Shown here piece by piece: positions 10,241-18,111 of a DNA stretch of 64,000 nucleotides. The position numbers and the translations under genes are program-made. Origin of the DNA: Kangiella spongicola (GTDB lineage Bacteria > Pseudomonadota > Gammaproteobacteria > Enterobacterales > Kangiellaceae); NCBI RefSeq assembly GCF_003194565.2, contig NZ_QICH01000001.1, positions 496,001 to 560,000 of the forward strand. The letters are read 5' to 3'. The notes under the pieces were generated by a model that saw nothing but the letters and a program-made list of their open reading frames with translations, did no database searches and had not been told where the DNA came from. Positions within the stretch are counted from its first letter, which is position 1; each line of letters begins with the position of its first letter.

Positions 10241-10864
10241 TTATAGGTTGTCGCAGCTCAAAGGAGTGCCATCACCTCCGCTGCTGTCAGACCCTCTAAA
10301 TAACTCTACTTGCAAATTCCCTCGGTAAACTCCGCTATCTTTAGCATTGCTTAAATCCAACGTTAACTCAATTCTACCGCGGGTTCTCACGCCTACTTTA
10401 AACCACAACCAATATAAATTCTGCCTGGCACTAGGAAGAGCACGAATTTGCACAACGTCGAGACAAGAGTTAGCCCCACTACAAATTTTATTATCACCTT
10501 GAGTCAGTCCGTTAAACTGGTATGCCGCAGTGATATAATCATCATTTGCAGCGCCTTCAAATGTCACATCCACTTGCCAAATAAACTCTGTACTTTTTAC
10601 CACTCTGCTATGATCAAAACGAGAAAGGTCTGAGCCGATATCGAGATTAATGCTCTGGTTAATTATCAGCTTCGACTGACTACCGGTAATGGCGAAAGCC
10701 TGCTCAGCAGAATTACTTCTTTTAGTAACATCACTTCTAGAAACCACTAGCGATTCATCTATTGAGTTACAATTAACATTCGCACTGGCTGTATCAACTA
10801 CCCCCAGACAAATAACAAAAAAAGCCGAACTCAAAAGGCTCGACTTTTTTTGTAAAGCATTCAT
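10241..10864 (-). CDS. Secreted protein, probable second fibre subunit or tip/adaptor
   Basis: I do not recognise the family. The product is 207 residues from the ATG at 10864 (a TTG at 10876 is the alternative) with a signal peptide ending near SAN. It has four cysteines in the mature part besides one near the mature N terminus (segments KICSGANSC and LSCDNL). The segment DSGVYRGNLQVELF resembles the end of the neighbouring pilin (DDGTVTANYTITV), consistent with a related beta-sandwich subunit. It sits between pilin and chaperone genes. Inferred role: minor subunit, adhesin or adaptor of the fibre. Confidence 0.55.
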   Translation of the reverse strand: MNALQKKSSLLSSAFFVICLGVVDTASANVNCNSIDESLVVSRSDVTKRSNSAEQAFAITGSQSKLIINQSINLDIGSDLSRFDHSRVVKSTEFIWQVDVTFEGAANDDYITAAYQFNGLTQGDNKICSGANSCLDVVQIRALPSARQNLYWLWFKVGVRTRGRIELTLDLSNAKDSGVYRGNLQVELFRGSDSSGGDGTPLSCDNL

Positions 10865-10889
10865 GCTGTTTCTCAATGGCCGGTCGCTA

Positions 10890-11435
10890 TTAAGAGCCCG
10901 TTACTGTAATCGTATAGTTAGCGGTTACAGTACCGTCATCCAAATCTGAAGATGTTAAATCGATATCAAACGAAACAGCGCCTGTTGTAGCTGCCATAGA
11001 AGGCGTACCAGTTGATGGTGTTATATCAAGATTTGAAACTGCTGATTCGCTTGCCTTGTCAGCAATAGAAGCGTTAAAAGTACCGTAACCTAATGCACGT
11101 ACTGCCCAGCTGTTTTGTAGTGTGACAGTTGCTGAAGTGCCTGTTGCGGCAAGATCTGAGGCAATATCAAGATTAACAGCATTACTTGAAATAGTGCCAC
11201 TTTGTGTTGCTGTTAGAGCTGATGCACAATCTTCAGTAGTACAACTACTATCTAAAAGACTTGCGAATTCGCCAGGTGCAAAGCTTAAATCGATATCTGT
11301 GTATGCGTAAAGAATCAGTACGTTTGGTATTGAAACGTCAACATTCACGTCCAACTCTGCGGCTTTGCTCGATGATGCAAAGATAAGACTTGCAGCTAGA
11401 CTAGCTACAAATATAGATTTTGTTAAGATATTCAT
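10890..11435 (-). CDS. Probable major pilin subunit of the chaperone-usher cluster
   Basis: Small secreted Ala/Ser/Thr/Asp-rich protein, 181 residues, with a signal peptide ending near SSSKAA. The mature part is predicted all-beta, has one likely disulphide (SSCTTEDC near 63-70) and ends in an alternating hydrophobic strand TANYTITVTGS, as donor-strand subunits do. It is first in the operon, as major pilins often are, with a strong GAGGTG ribosome-binding site and an extended -10 promoter upstream. Function is inferred from composition and operon order. Confidence 0.65.
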   Translation of the reverse strand: MNILTKSIFVASLAASLIFASSSKAAELDVNVDVSIPNVLILYAYTDIDLSFAPGEFASLLDSSCTTEDCASALTATQSGTISSNAVNLDIASDLAATGTSATVTLQNSWAVRALGYGTFNASIADKASESAVSNLDITPSTGTPSMAATTGAVSFDIDLTSSDLDDGTVTANYTITVTGS

Positions 11436-11830
11436 AATTTCACCTCTATATAAAACTGCTCTCTGGCAACAGGATGCGAACTATATCACATAAAAAGGCT
11501 CATACTAAGTCAAATATGCATCAAAATGTCTATTTTTTATACATGAATATTCGTAACAAATATAAAATTATTATTTATCAATAACTTGATGCCTTTTTAT
11601 CATATATTGCCTGACCTATCTAGGCTAGTAACATGGTTATCTTCTGAACAAACCCTTTCAAAATTGACATGCAACCGGCAACAAGTGACAATTTTCGTCA
11701 CTTTTAGCAGGCCAACTTGCCACCTCAGATTTATTTCAGATTGATATATTTTTGTTTTTGTCAGGTTTATAAACAATTCTATATAAATACCTTATGAGTT
11801 CAAAATTTGAGGCTTGACGAATTTAGAGCA
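11436..11830. other. AT-rich non-coding region upstream of the pilin operon
   Basis: About 400 bases without a credible gene. It holds the pilin promoter (near 11480) and an inverted repeat AAGTGAC/GTCACTT at 11683-11703 with a 7-base loop, about 200 bases upstream of that promoter, which could be an operator. Nothing else was recognised. The low GC and unusual length suggest a regulated promoter. Confidence 0.5.
11480..11488 (-). promoter_or_regulatory. Extended -10 promoter of the pilin operon
   Basis: On the minus strand the sequence reads TGATATAGT, an extended -10 element, about 45 bases before the pilin ATG. A TTGACT lies upstream on the same strand but about 22 bases away, too far for a standard -35. 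Confidence 0.45.
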
Positions 11831-11855
11831 TAAAAAAAGCGACTCTAGGTCGCTT
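11831..11855 (-). terminator. Terminator of the small membrane protein gene
   Basis: Stem AAGCGAC (11837-11843) with GTCGCTT (11849-11855); on the minus strand the stem is followed by a run of T. It lies about 45 bases after the stop of the gene at 11901-12233. Confidence 0.75.
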
Positions 11856-11900
11856 AATTGCTTCAGTTTTTATTATTGCTATTATAAGTTGTTGTCGTTA

Positions 11901-12233
11901 TTAATCTTTGCTCATCTCAAATAGCGCTTTGATTGCAACAATCAAGGTTGCGGCACCTACCATATAGCCAATGTTATGCATGATAGATCCGATAATAGTC
12001 CCCAGACCGGCTATATCATTTAAGGCATTCTCTAATGGATAAATCGCTGTTGATGCCATCAAGAAAGCAATACATGCGATTAGGAATCCTTTTGTTTCAC
12101 TACCCGAAACATTAAGGAAACCAACCACTAAACCCACGACTACCAGTAATAATGGAAACCAGCTAACTTCTACGAAGCCACCAATGACCGCTACCGCTAA
12201 CCCCGCTAAAAACGCAATACTACCTATTTTCAT
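11901..12233 (-). CDS. Small hypothetical membrane protein
   Basis: I do not recognise it. The 110-residue product is almost entirely hydrophobic, with about four predicted transmembrane helices (about 4-22, 25-43, 47-66 and 80-103) and a short charged C-terminal tail. It has its own terminator and lies between the chaperone-usher cluster and priA, without an obvious functional link to either. Confidence 0.6.
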   Translation of the reverse strand: MKIGSIAFLAGLAVAVIGGFVEVSWFPLLLVVVGLVVGFLNVSGSETKGFLIACIAFLMASTAIYPLENALNDIAGLGTIIGSIMHNIGYMVGAATLIVAIKALFEMSKD

Positions 12234-12262
12234 CTCACGCTCCTCCCCATTGAATTTGCTTT

Positions 12263-12306
12263 TAATCGTAATGACAGACTCTATTCTGCCTGACGATTAG
12301 TTTTTT
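12263..12306 (+). terminator. Terminator-like stem-loop upstream of priA
   Basis: TAATCGT pairs with ACGATTA (outer stem) and CAGA with TCTG (inner stem), followed directly by TTTTTT on the plus strand. No plus-strand gene ends here, so it would act on an unannotated transcript coming from the left or simply insulate priA. Weak evidence. Confidence 0.35.
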
Positions 12307-12481
12307 CTATCTCTTTTTTGTTTTGACATTAGTATTTTTTACTAGAGCATACAGTATCAGGTTTTTTTACAATCACAAGTCCGACCAGGTTATCTTTTTC
12401 TGCTTTCCCAACGCAACACGCTATTTCATAAGCATCAGACTGCAAAATATTTATTGCCATAAGTGTTCGCACTACCTATCC

Positions 12482-12511
12482 TTGACGCATTCACTTTGCT
12501 TAAGATCTAAT
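12482..12511 (+). promoter_or_regulatory. Candidate sigma-70 promoter of priA
   Basis: TTGACG (12482-12487), an 18-base spacer and TCTAAT (12506-12511), five of six matches in each hexamer. The predicted start of transcription (about 12518) is only about five bases before the priA ATG, and no Shine-Dalgarno sequence is visible. Confidence 0.45.
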
Positions 12512-12522
12512 AACGTTACTAA

Positions 12523-14709
12523 ATGCTAATTCGACTCGCGGTTCCGACTCCCCTACGTCGCTCTTTTGATTACCGATATAAAGGTACAGCGCCAGCTGTG
12601 GGCAGCCGCGTTGTAGTGCCTTTTGGTCGTCAGAAGCTAACCGCCGTAGTGTTGAGCCATCCAGACAGCAGTCAGGTTCCTAGCAGCAAACTCAAGTATA
12701 TAGACAAAGTTATCGATAGTGAGCCTTTACTACCAAGCGTATTATTCAAGCTTATTCGTTTTGCTGCTGATTACTACCAACATCCTATAGGAGAGGTTTT
12801 CGCCAATTGTTTACCAACCCTTCTTAACAAAGGTGAGCCCGCTAAGTTAGAGCCTGAATGGCAATGGTCACTGACCCCATCAGGCGAGGATGCTATTCCT
12901 AAAATCCGTAGCAATGCCGTTAAGCAAAAGCAGCTTTTTCAGCTATGTCTCGAGCACAATGGTGTTCTTACGGAGCAGGTGTTAGGGCTCCACGACTTTA
13001 TACCCTCTTACCTGAAAACCTTTGAAGAAAAAGGCTGGCTTGTGAGATCTGAGCAAAAGCCAAGCCAAGTGGTCTATGAGCCTGAAGCAGGCTACGACAC
13101 AGAAAACGTAACCTTAACTAGTGAACAAGAAGATGCAGTGGACTCGATTAGGCCACATTTCGGGAGCTTTAAGGGCTTTTTGTTGGATGGCGTAACTGGT
13201 AGTGGAAAAACCGAAGTCTATTTACAGCTTATTCGTGAAGCGCTAAGTCGCCAGCAGCAAGTGTTGATGTTAGTGCCTGAAATTGGCCTAACGCCACAAA
13301 CGGTAAAGCGTTTGGAACGCCGCTTTAATGTCCCTATCGCCATGCTTCATTCCGGCTTAACCGATAAACAGCGCTTGAATATCTGGCTAAAAGCTCGTGC
13401 CGGTCAAATTTCGATAGTTATTGGCACCCGCTCTGCACTTTTTACACCTCTAGCCAAACCAGGTTTGATTATTGTCGATGAAGAACACGACCTTTCCTAT
13501 AAACAACAAGAAGGTTTCCGTTATTCCGCGCGCGATCTCGCTATCGTTAGGGCGCAGTACGAGCAAACCCCGATTGTGTTGGGTAGCGCCACACCATCTA
13601 TGGAGTCGTTGCATAATGTTGAGCAAGGTAAGCTTTCGTTATTACGACTAACGAAGCGTGCTGGTGAAGCAAAACCGCCCCATATCAAGGTGTTGGACGT
13701 GCGACAGCGCCACCTCAATCAAGGGCTATCGCAGCCTTTAATCGATAATATGCGCAAGCACCTCGCGCAAAACCAGCAGTGCATGATTTTCCTTAATCGC
13801 CGAGGTTTTGCGCCAACCTTGATATGCCATGAGTGTGGCTGGATTGCTGATTGTCAACGCTGTGATCGTCACATGACCTATCATCAGCGCTTTAAACGTT
13901 TACATTGCCACCACTGCGACAAGCAAGTATTTATGCCGAAACGCTGCCCTGAGTGTCAATCCCCACAACTCAATCCGGTAGGGTTAGGTACAGAACGTCT
14001 AGAAGAAGCGCTCAAAGAAATATTCCCTGACAAATCAGTCGCTCGGATTGATCGCGACAGCACGCGGCGCAAAGACTCGATGCAAAACTTCGTCGAGGCT
14101 ATAAAGAATAACGAGATCGACATTTTAATCGGTACTCAAATGCTGGCCAAAGGTCATCACTTCCCAAAACTGTCTTTAGTCGGTGTGGTCGATACCGATG
14201 GCTGTTTGTTTAGCGCAGATTTTCGTGCCACCGAGCGCACCGCACAGTTACTAACCCAAGTCGCTGGCCGAGCTGGGCGTTCCAAAGGTATTAAAGGCGA
14301 AGTCGTGATTCAGTCACATCACCCCGATCATCCTTTATTAGTCAATTTATTCACTCAGGATTACCAAACGCTTAGCCGAAATATTCTAGCCGAGCGCCAA
14401 GAAGCACAGCTTCCACCTTATACCGCCATGGCCATTTTCCGCGCAGAAGCGAATACGCTTGAAATGCCTATGACGTTTTTAAATGATGTAAAACAACAAC
14501 TTAAACATACAGGTTTAAGTGTTTATGGCCCATATCCCGCGCCAATGCCCAAGCGCGCTGGCAAAATGCGTGCGCAATTAATGGTGCAACACGCCCAGCG
14601 TAAACGCCTACAGCAGGCATTAAGCCCCATCACGCCAACACTCGAGCAACTTCCAAGTTCGCGCAAAGTTCGTTGGTCGCTAGACATCGATCCACAAGAA
14701 GTGTTTTAG
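12523..14709 (+). CDS. priA: Primosomal protein N', replication restart helicase PriA
   Basis: DEAD/DEAH-type 3'-5' DNA helicase that recognises stalled forks and reloads the replisome. It is 728 residues, normal length. The N terminus LAVPTPLRRSFDY is the PriA 3'-DNA-binding domain. Walker A GVTGSGKT lies at about 223-230 and DEEH near 319. A zinc-binding insert has four CxxC-type pairs at about 435-482. Helicase motif VI reads QVAGRAGR. The start at 12523 is supported by the N-terminal alignment, though no ribosome-binding site precedes it. Followed by the FtsN-like gene, as in many gammaproteobacteria. Confidence 0.96.
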   Translation: MLIRLAVPTPLRRSFDYRYKGTAPAVGSRVVVPFGRQKLTAVVLSHPDSSQVPSSKLKYIDKVIDSEPLLPSVLFKLIRFAADYYQHPIGEVFANCLPTLLNKGEPAKLEPEWQWSLTPSGEDAIPKIRSNAVKQKQLFQLCLEHNGVLTEQVLGLHDFIPSYLKTFEEKGWLVRSEQKPSQVVYEPEAGYDTENVTLTSEQEDAVDSIRPHFGSFKGFLLDGVTGSGKTEVYLQLIREALSRQQQVLMLVPEIGLTPQTVKRLERRFNVPIAMLHSGLTDKQRLNIWLKARAGQISIVIGTRSALFTPLAKPGLIIVDEEHDLSYKQQEGFRYSARDLAIVRAQYEQTPIVLGSATPSMESLHNVEQGKLSLLRLTKRAGEAKPPHIKVLDVRQRHLNQGLSQPLIDNMRKHLAQNQQCMIFLNRRGFAPTLICHECGWIADCQRCDRHMTYHQRFKRLHCHHCDKQVFMPKRCPECQSPQLNPVGLGTERLEEALKEIFPDKSVARIDRDSTRRKDSMQNFVEAIKNNEIDILIGTQMLAKGHHFPKLSLVGVVDTDGCLFSADFRATERTAQLLTQVAGRAGRSKGIKGEVVIQSHHPDHPLLVNLFTQDYQTLSRNILAERQEAQLPPYTAMAIFRAEANTLEMPMTFLNDVKQQLKHTGLSVYGPYPAPMPKRAGKMRAQLMVQHAQRKRLQQALSPITPTLEQLPSSRKVRWSLDIDPQEVF

Positions 14710-14861
14710 CCCTAAACTAACCTCGCCAACAGCATTAGCCTGCGACTCCTCACAATTTTTATCATTTTTGCCATTGGGCGTTGGACTTCCTTAGCCCAGC
14801 GCTTAAAATACTCCCATAGACGATGTGGCCAAGTTGCCCCAAACTGAGCTTTCTAATAATA

Positions 14862-15425
14862 ATGACTAAAGATTACGCCAAGCGTAAGCGCGCAAAGAAA
14901 AAAACCAATACGCGCACACCACGCAGCAACACTAAAAAACCAATATCCCCGATCATTGTTTTTCTGAGCGGTATTTTGCTGACTCTTTTCGCCGTATTCT
15001 TGTGGGCTATCGTCAAAAAGCCTGATGTCATCGAGGAAATTGTGTCGCAGAAAGAGACTAAGGCCGCAACCGAGAAATCTCAAAACAAAGCGTCGGAACA
15101 GACACAAAAGGAATCCACAAAAGAACCTGATACTGAGTTCACTTATCACGAAGCATTAACCAATAAAGAAGTTGATGTGGTCATTAACAAACCTAAAAAC
15201 ACTGACAGCGACAAAACCTATATCATGCAGTGTGGCGCCTTTAAAAAGATTGACGATGCTGAAAAGATGAAGGCAGAGCTTGCCTTTATCGGCTTCCAAG
15301 CAAACATTCTCACCAAAGGCGGTTGGCATCGCGTACGCCTCGGCCCCTATAAAAGCAAACGAACCGCCGAAAGCGATCGCCACAAACTACAGGATAATAA
15401 ATATCTAAATTGCCAGATTTGGTAA
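14862..15425 (+). CDS. ftsN: FtsN-like SPOR-domain cell division protein
   Basis: Bitopic protein of the division septum. It is 187 residues: a strongly basic cytoplasmic tail (KDYAKRKRAKKK), one transmembrane helix (about 28-50), a charged periplasmic linker, and a C-terminal SPOR domain (about 112-187, beginning TYIMQCGAFKKIDDAEKMKA) that binds denuded glycan strands. An upstream ATG at 14823 is rejected because the FtsN-like basic tail begins at 14862. Position between priA and hslVU supports FtsN, though it is shorter than the E. coli protein. Confidence 0.82.
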   Translation: MTKDYAKRKRAKKKTNTRTPRSNTKKPISPIIVFLSGILLTLFAVFLWAIVKKPDVIEEIVSQKETKAATEKSQNKASEQTQKESTKEPDTEFTYHEALTNKEVDVVINKPKNTDSDKTYIMQCGAFKKIDDAEKMKAELAFIGFQANILTKGGWHRVRLGPYKSKRTAESDRHKLQDNKYLNCQIW

Positions 15426-15666
15426 TCTGCTAGCAAAAACTTTCTAAGTTACCTCATTACCCCTTAGGCCGGACTTTTATCAATGTTTGGCCGATTAACG
15501 GGCTTGTTGTCCAACTCTTTATCAATAAGTCCGTCTGCAATTTCGAATCTAATAGCTTCACACTTTGCAACATTTATAGCGAGCCTAGGGCATAATTTAT
15601 CCTTGAATTCATTTGTCACGCCCCCATTTAGCTGAGTAACAAAGAACAAAACTCCGGAGCAGAATT

Positions 15667-16206
15667 TTGGAACAATATCGTGGAACCACCATTTTATCGG
15701 TGCGTCGCAATGGAAAGGTCGTCATTGGTGGCGATGGACAGGTTTCTTTAGGCAATACCATTATGAAGGGTAATGCTCGAAAGGTTCGCCGCTTATATAA
15801 CGATCAAGTTATCGCTGGCTTTGCTGGCGGAACAGCCGATGCTTTTACACTGTTTGAGCGCTTTGAAGCCAAGTTAGAGTCGCACGGCGGTAAACTCATG
15901 CGCGCCGCGGTCGAGTTAGCCAAAGATTGGCGTACCGATCGCGCTTTGAGAAAGCTCGAAGCACTTCTTGCTGTGGCAGATAAAGAACATTCGCTCGTGA
16001 TCACTGGTAATGGTGATGTGATTCAGCCAGAAGATGACTTAATTGCTATCGGTTCTGGTGGTGCCTTTGCGCAATCAGCAGCTAAAGCCCTATTGCAAAA
16101 AACTGAGCTTGGTGCGCGTGAGATTGTTGAAACTGGTTTAACTATCGCTGGTGATATTTGTATCTACACCAACCACAATCAAACCATTGAAGAATTAGAA
16201 TACTAG
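15667..16206 (+). CDS. hslV: HslV, ATP-dependent protease peptidase subunit
   Basis: Threonine peptidase of the HslUV proteasome-like complex, 179 residues. The core starts [19 protein letters not shown]; the first Thr is the catalytic nucleophile. Here it is preceded by a six-residue leader (MEQYRG) that must be removed, unlike the E. coli enzyme where only Met is lost. The start codon is TTG (15667-15669) with GGAG at 15656-15659, seven bases before it. hslU follows after a 121-base spacer that contains an inverted repeat. Confidence 0.95.
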   Translation: MEQYRGTTILSVRRNGKVVIGGDGQVSLGNTIMKGNARKVRRLYNDQVIAGFAGGTADAFTLFERFEAKLESHGGKLMRAAVELAKDWRTDRALRKLEALLAVADKEHSLVITGNGDVIQPEDDLIAIGSGGAFAQSAAKALLQKTELGAREIVETGLTIAGDICIYTNHNQTIEELEY

Positions 16207-16215
16207 TAATTGACT

Positions 16216-16298
16216 ACCGTCATTACGAGGGCTGTCATGCCCGAAGTAATCTCTCACGGATTGCTTTACCTAAAGGCACTTTCACACACAATGACGGT
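16216..16298. repeat. Interspersed-repeat-like palindromic element between hslV and hslU
   Basis: The element is bounded by ACCGTCATT (16216-16224) and AATGACGGT (16290-16298), a perfect 9-bp inverted repeat about 65 bases apart, with GAGGGCTGTCATGCCCG inside. The CGTCATT...AATGACG style matches the small intergenic repeats known in many bacteria. It lies within the hslVU transcript. Confidence 0.6.
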
Positions 16299-16327
16299 TT
16301 AAAGCAAAGAATCAAAGAGAATTTATT

Positions 16328-17668
16328 ATGTCTATGACTCCTCGTGAAATTGTCCATGAGCTGGACAAACACATTATCGGCCAAAGTGGTGCTAAACGCT
16401 CTGTAGCTATTGCGCTACGTAATCGCTGGCGCCGTATGCAGGTTGACGAAAGCTTGCGTAATGAAATTACCCCTAAAAATATCCTAATGATTGGCCCTAC
16501 GGGTGTTGGTAAAACTGAAATTGCCCGTCGTCTTGCTAAGCTAGCTAACGCGCCTTTTATTAAGATCGAAGCAACGAAGTTCACCGAAGTGGGCTATGTC
16601 GGCCGTGATGTTGAATCAATTATTCGTGATTTAGTCGATGCGGCTTTTAAAATGTTGCGTGAGCAGGAAATGACCAAGGTTGAAGGGCGCGCTCAAGATG
16701 CTGCCGAAGAGAAGGTACTCGATGCTCTGCTTCCTCCAGCTCGCAAATCGTCTGATTCACCTTGGGATCAAGAAGAACAGCCAAAAACTGAAGACTCTTC
16801 AGCTCGCCAAGTATTCCGTAAGAAACTCCGCCAAGGCGATTTAGACGATAAAGAAATCGAAATTGATGTGGCACAAATGTCCGTCGGTATCGATATTATG
16901 GCGCCTCCAGGCATGGAAGACATGACCAGTCAGCTTCAGTCCATGTTCCAAAACATGAGCCCAAGCAAGAGTAAGAAGCGCAAGGTTAAGGTCAAAGACG
17001 CTATGAAAATGCTGACCGAAGAAGAAGCGGCGAAGATGATCGATCAGGAAGAGCTGAAAATTAAAGCTGTGGCATCGGTCGAACAAAACGGTATCGTATT
17101 CCTTGATGAAATCGACAAAGTGACTAAACGCAGCGATAGCCAAGAAGGCGGTGTCTCGCGTGAAGGTGTACAGAGAGATTTATTACCGCTAGTTGAAGGT
17201 TGTACCGTCAACACTAAGTACGGCATGATCAAAACCGACCATATTTTATTTATTGCGTCAGGTGCCTTCCACTTGTCGAAACCGTCGGATTTAATCCCAG
17301 AACTACAAGGCCGCTTGCCAATTCGTGTCGAACTTCGCGCTCTAACGCCAGAAGATTTCAAGCGCATTCTAACCGAACCAGATGCGGCTTTAACTAAGCA
17401 GTATCAAGCGCTATTGGCGACTGAAGGTAAGAAAATCGAGTTTGACGAAAGTGGTATTGAGAAAATTGCTGAGTATTCTTTCCAAGTCAATGAGTCCACT
17501 GAAAACATCGGTGCTCGCCGCCTGCATACAGTCATGGAGCGTTTACTCGACGAAGTATCTTTTGATGCAAGCGAGAATGACGAGCCGTTAGTGATTGATG
17601 CGGAATACGTCAAAAAACAGCTATCAGATTTAGCCGATGACGAGGATCTAAGTCGCTTTATTCTATAA
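16328..17668 (+). CDS. hslU: HslU, ATPase/unfoldase subunit of HslUV
   Basis: AAA+ (Clp/Hsp100) unfoldase that feeds substrates to HslV. It is 446 residues, as expected. Walker [16 protein letters not shown] is at about 56-70, an intermediate I domain follows (about 110-240), and Walker B reads [11 protein letters not shown] near 255. The C terminus DEDLSRFIL is the conserved HslV-docking tail. Start supported by the typical N terminus [17 protein letters not shown]. Followed by a strong terminator. Confidence 0.97.
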   Translation: MSMTPREIVHELDKHIIGQSGAKRSVAIALRNRWRRMQVDESLRNEITPKNILMIGPTGVGKTEIARRLAKLANAPFIKIEATKFTEVGYVGRDVESIIRDLVDAAFKMLREQEMTKVEGRAQDAAEEKVLDALLPPARKSSDSPWDQEEQPKTEDSSARQVFRKKLRQGDLDDKEIEIDVAQMSVGIDIMAPPGMEDMTSQLQSMFQNMSPSKSKKRKVKVKDAMKMLTEEEAAKMIDQEELKIKAVASVEQNGIVFLDEIDKVTKRSDSQEGGVSREGVQRDLLPLVEGCTVNTKYGMIKTDHILFIASGAFHLSKPSDLIPELQGRLPIRVELRALTPEDFKRILTEPDAALTKQYQALLATEGKKIEFDESGIEKIAEYSFQVNESTENIGARRLHTVMERLLDEVSFDASENDEPLVIDAEYVKKQLSDLADDEDLSRFIL

Positions 17669-17684
17669 AAGAAGCGCCTCACAC

Positions 17685-17716
17685 AAAAAAGCTGACCAAA
17701 TAAGGTCAGCTTTTTT
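17685..17716. terminator. Terminator after hslU
   Basis: A-tract, then GCTGACC (17691-17697), loop, GGTCAGC (17704-17710) and six T. Near-perfect rho-independent terminator. Confidence 0.9.
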
Positions 17717-18111
17717 GTTTCTAATCTATTTCAAACTCATCTACGTTTATAGCTCAAATTTGCATTTAGCTGAGCTAATGCCAAATATAACCGCTGTATA
17801 TCTTCACACATCGCACTCACCCTAGATAATTCTAAAATCACAATGACTACACCTTGTTATAAAACAAAAATTTAATACTAAGATAGAAGCGTATAACGCC
17901 ATGGGATAAAGCAGATAAAGTCTTATTAGCAAGTCTGGGTTTGAGATATTTGAGATTTGTAACGCTGTGTACAAAAGTGACAAGCCTCAAGATTTATTCA
18001 TCTAACCCCCTTTTTTGCATAAATAAAATTGTTTTAACAAGTCAATTTTTATACAGTCCAAGTGCTCTTATGAGAAGAGAGATAAGAAATAAATACCAAG
18101 GGGTAATAAAT
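17717..18111. other. Promoter region and leader of the subtilase gene
   Basis: About 395 bases without a credible gene. It is AT-rich; an in-frame extension of the protease reading frame runs back to 17941 but encodes no plausible signal peptide and lies upstream of a good ribosome-binding site. It is taken as promoter and 5' leader. No specific operator was recognised. Confidence 0.5.

Noticed and set aside
17941-18111. N-terminal extension of the subtilase
   Set aside because: It would place 57 residues before an excellent signal peptide that has its own ribosome-binding site at the 18112 start.
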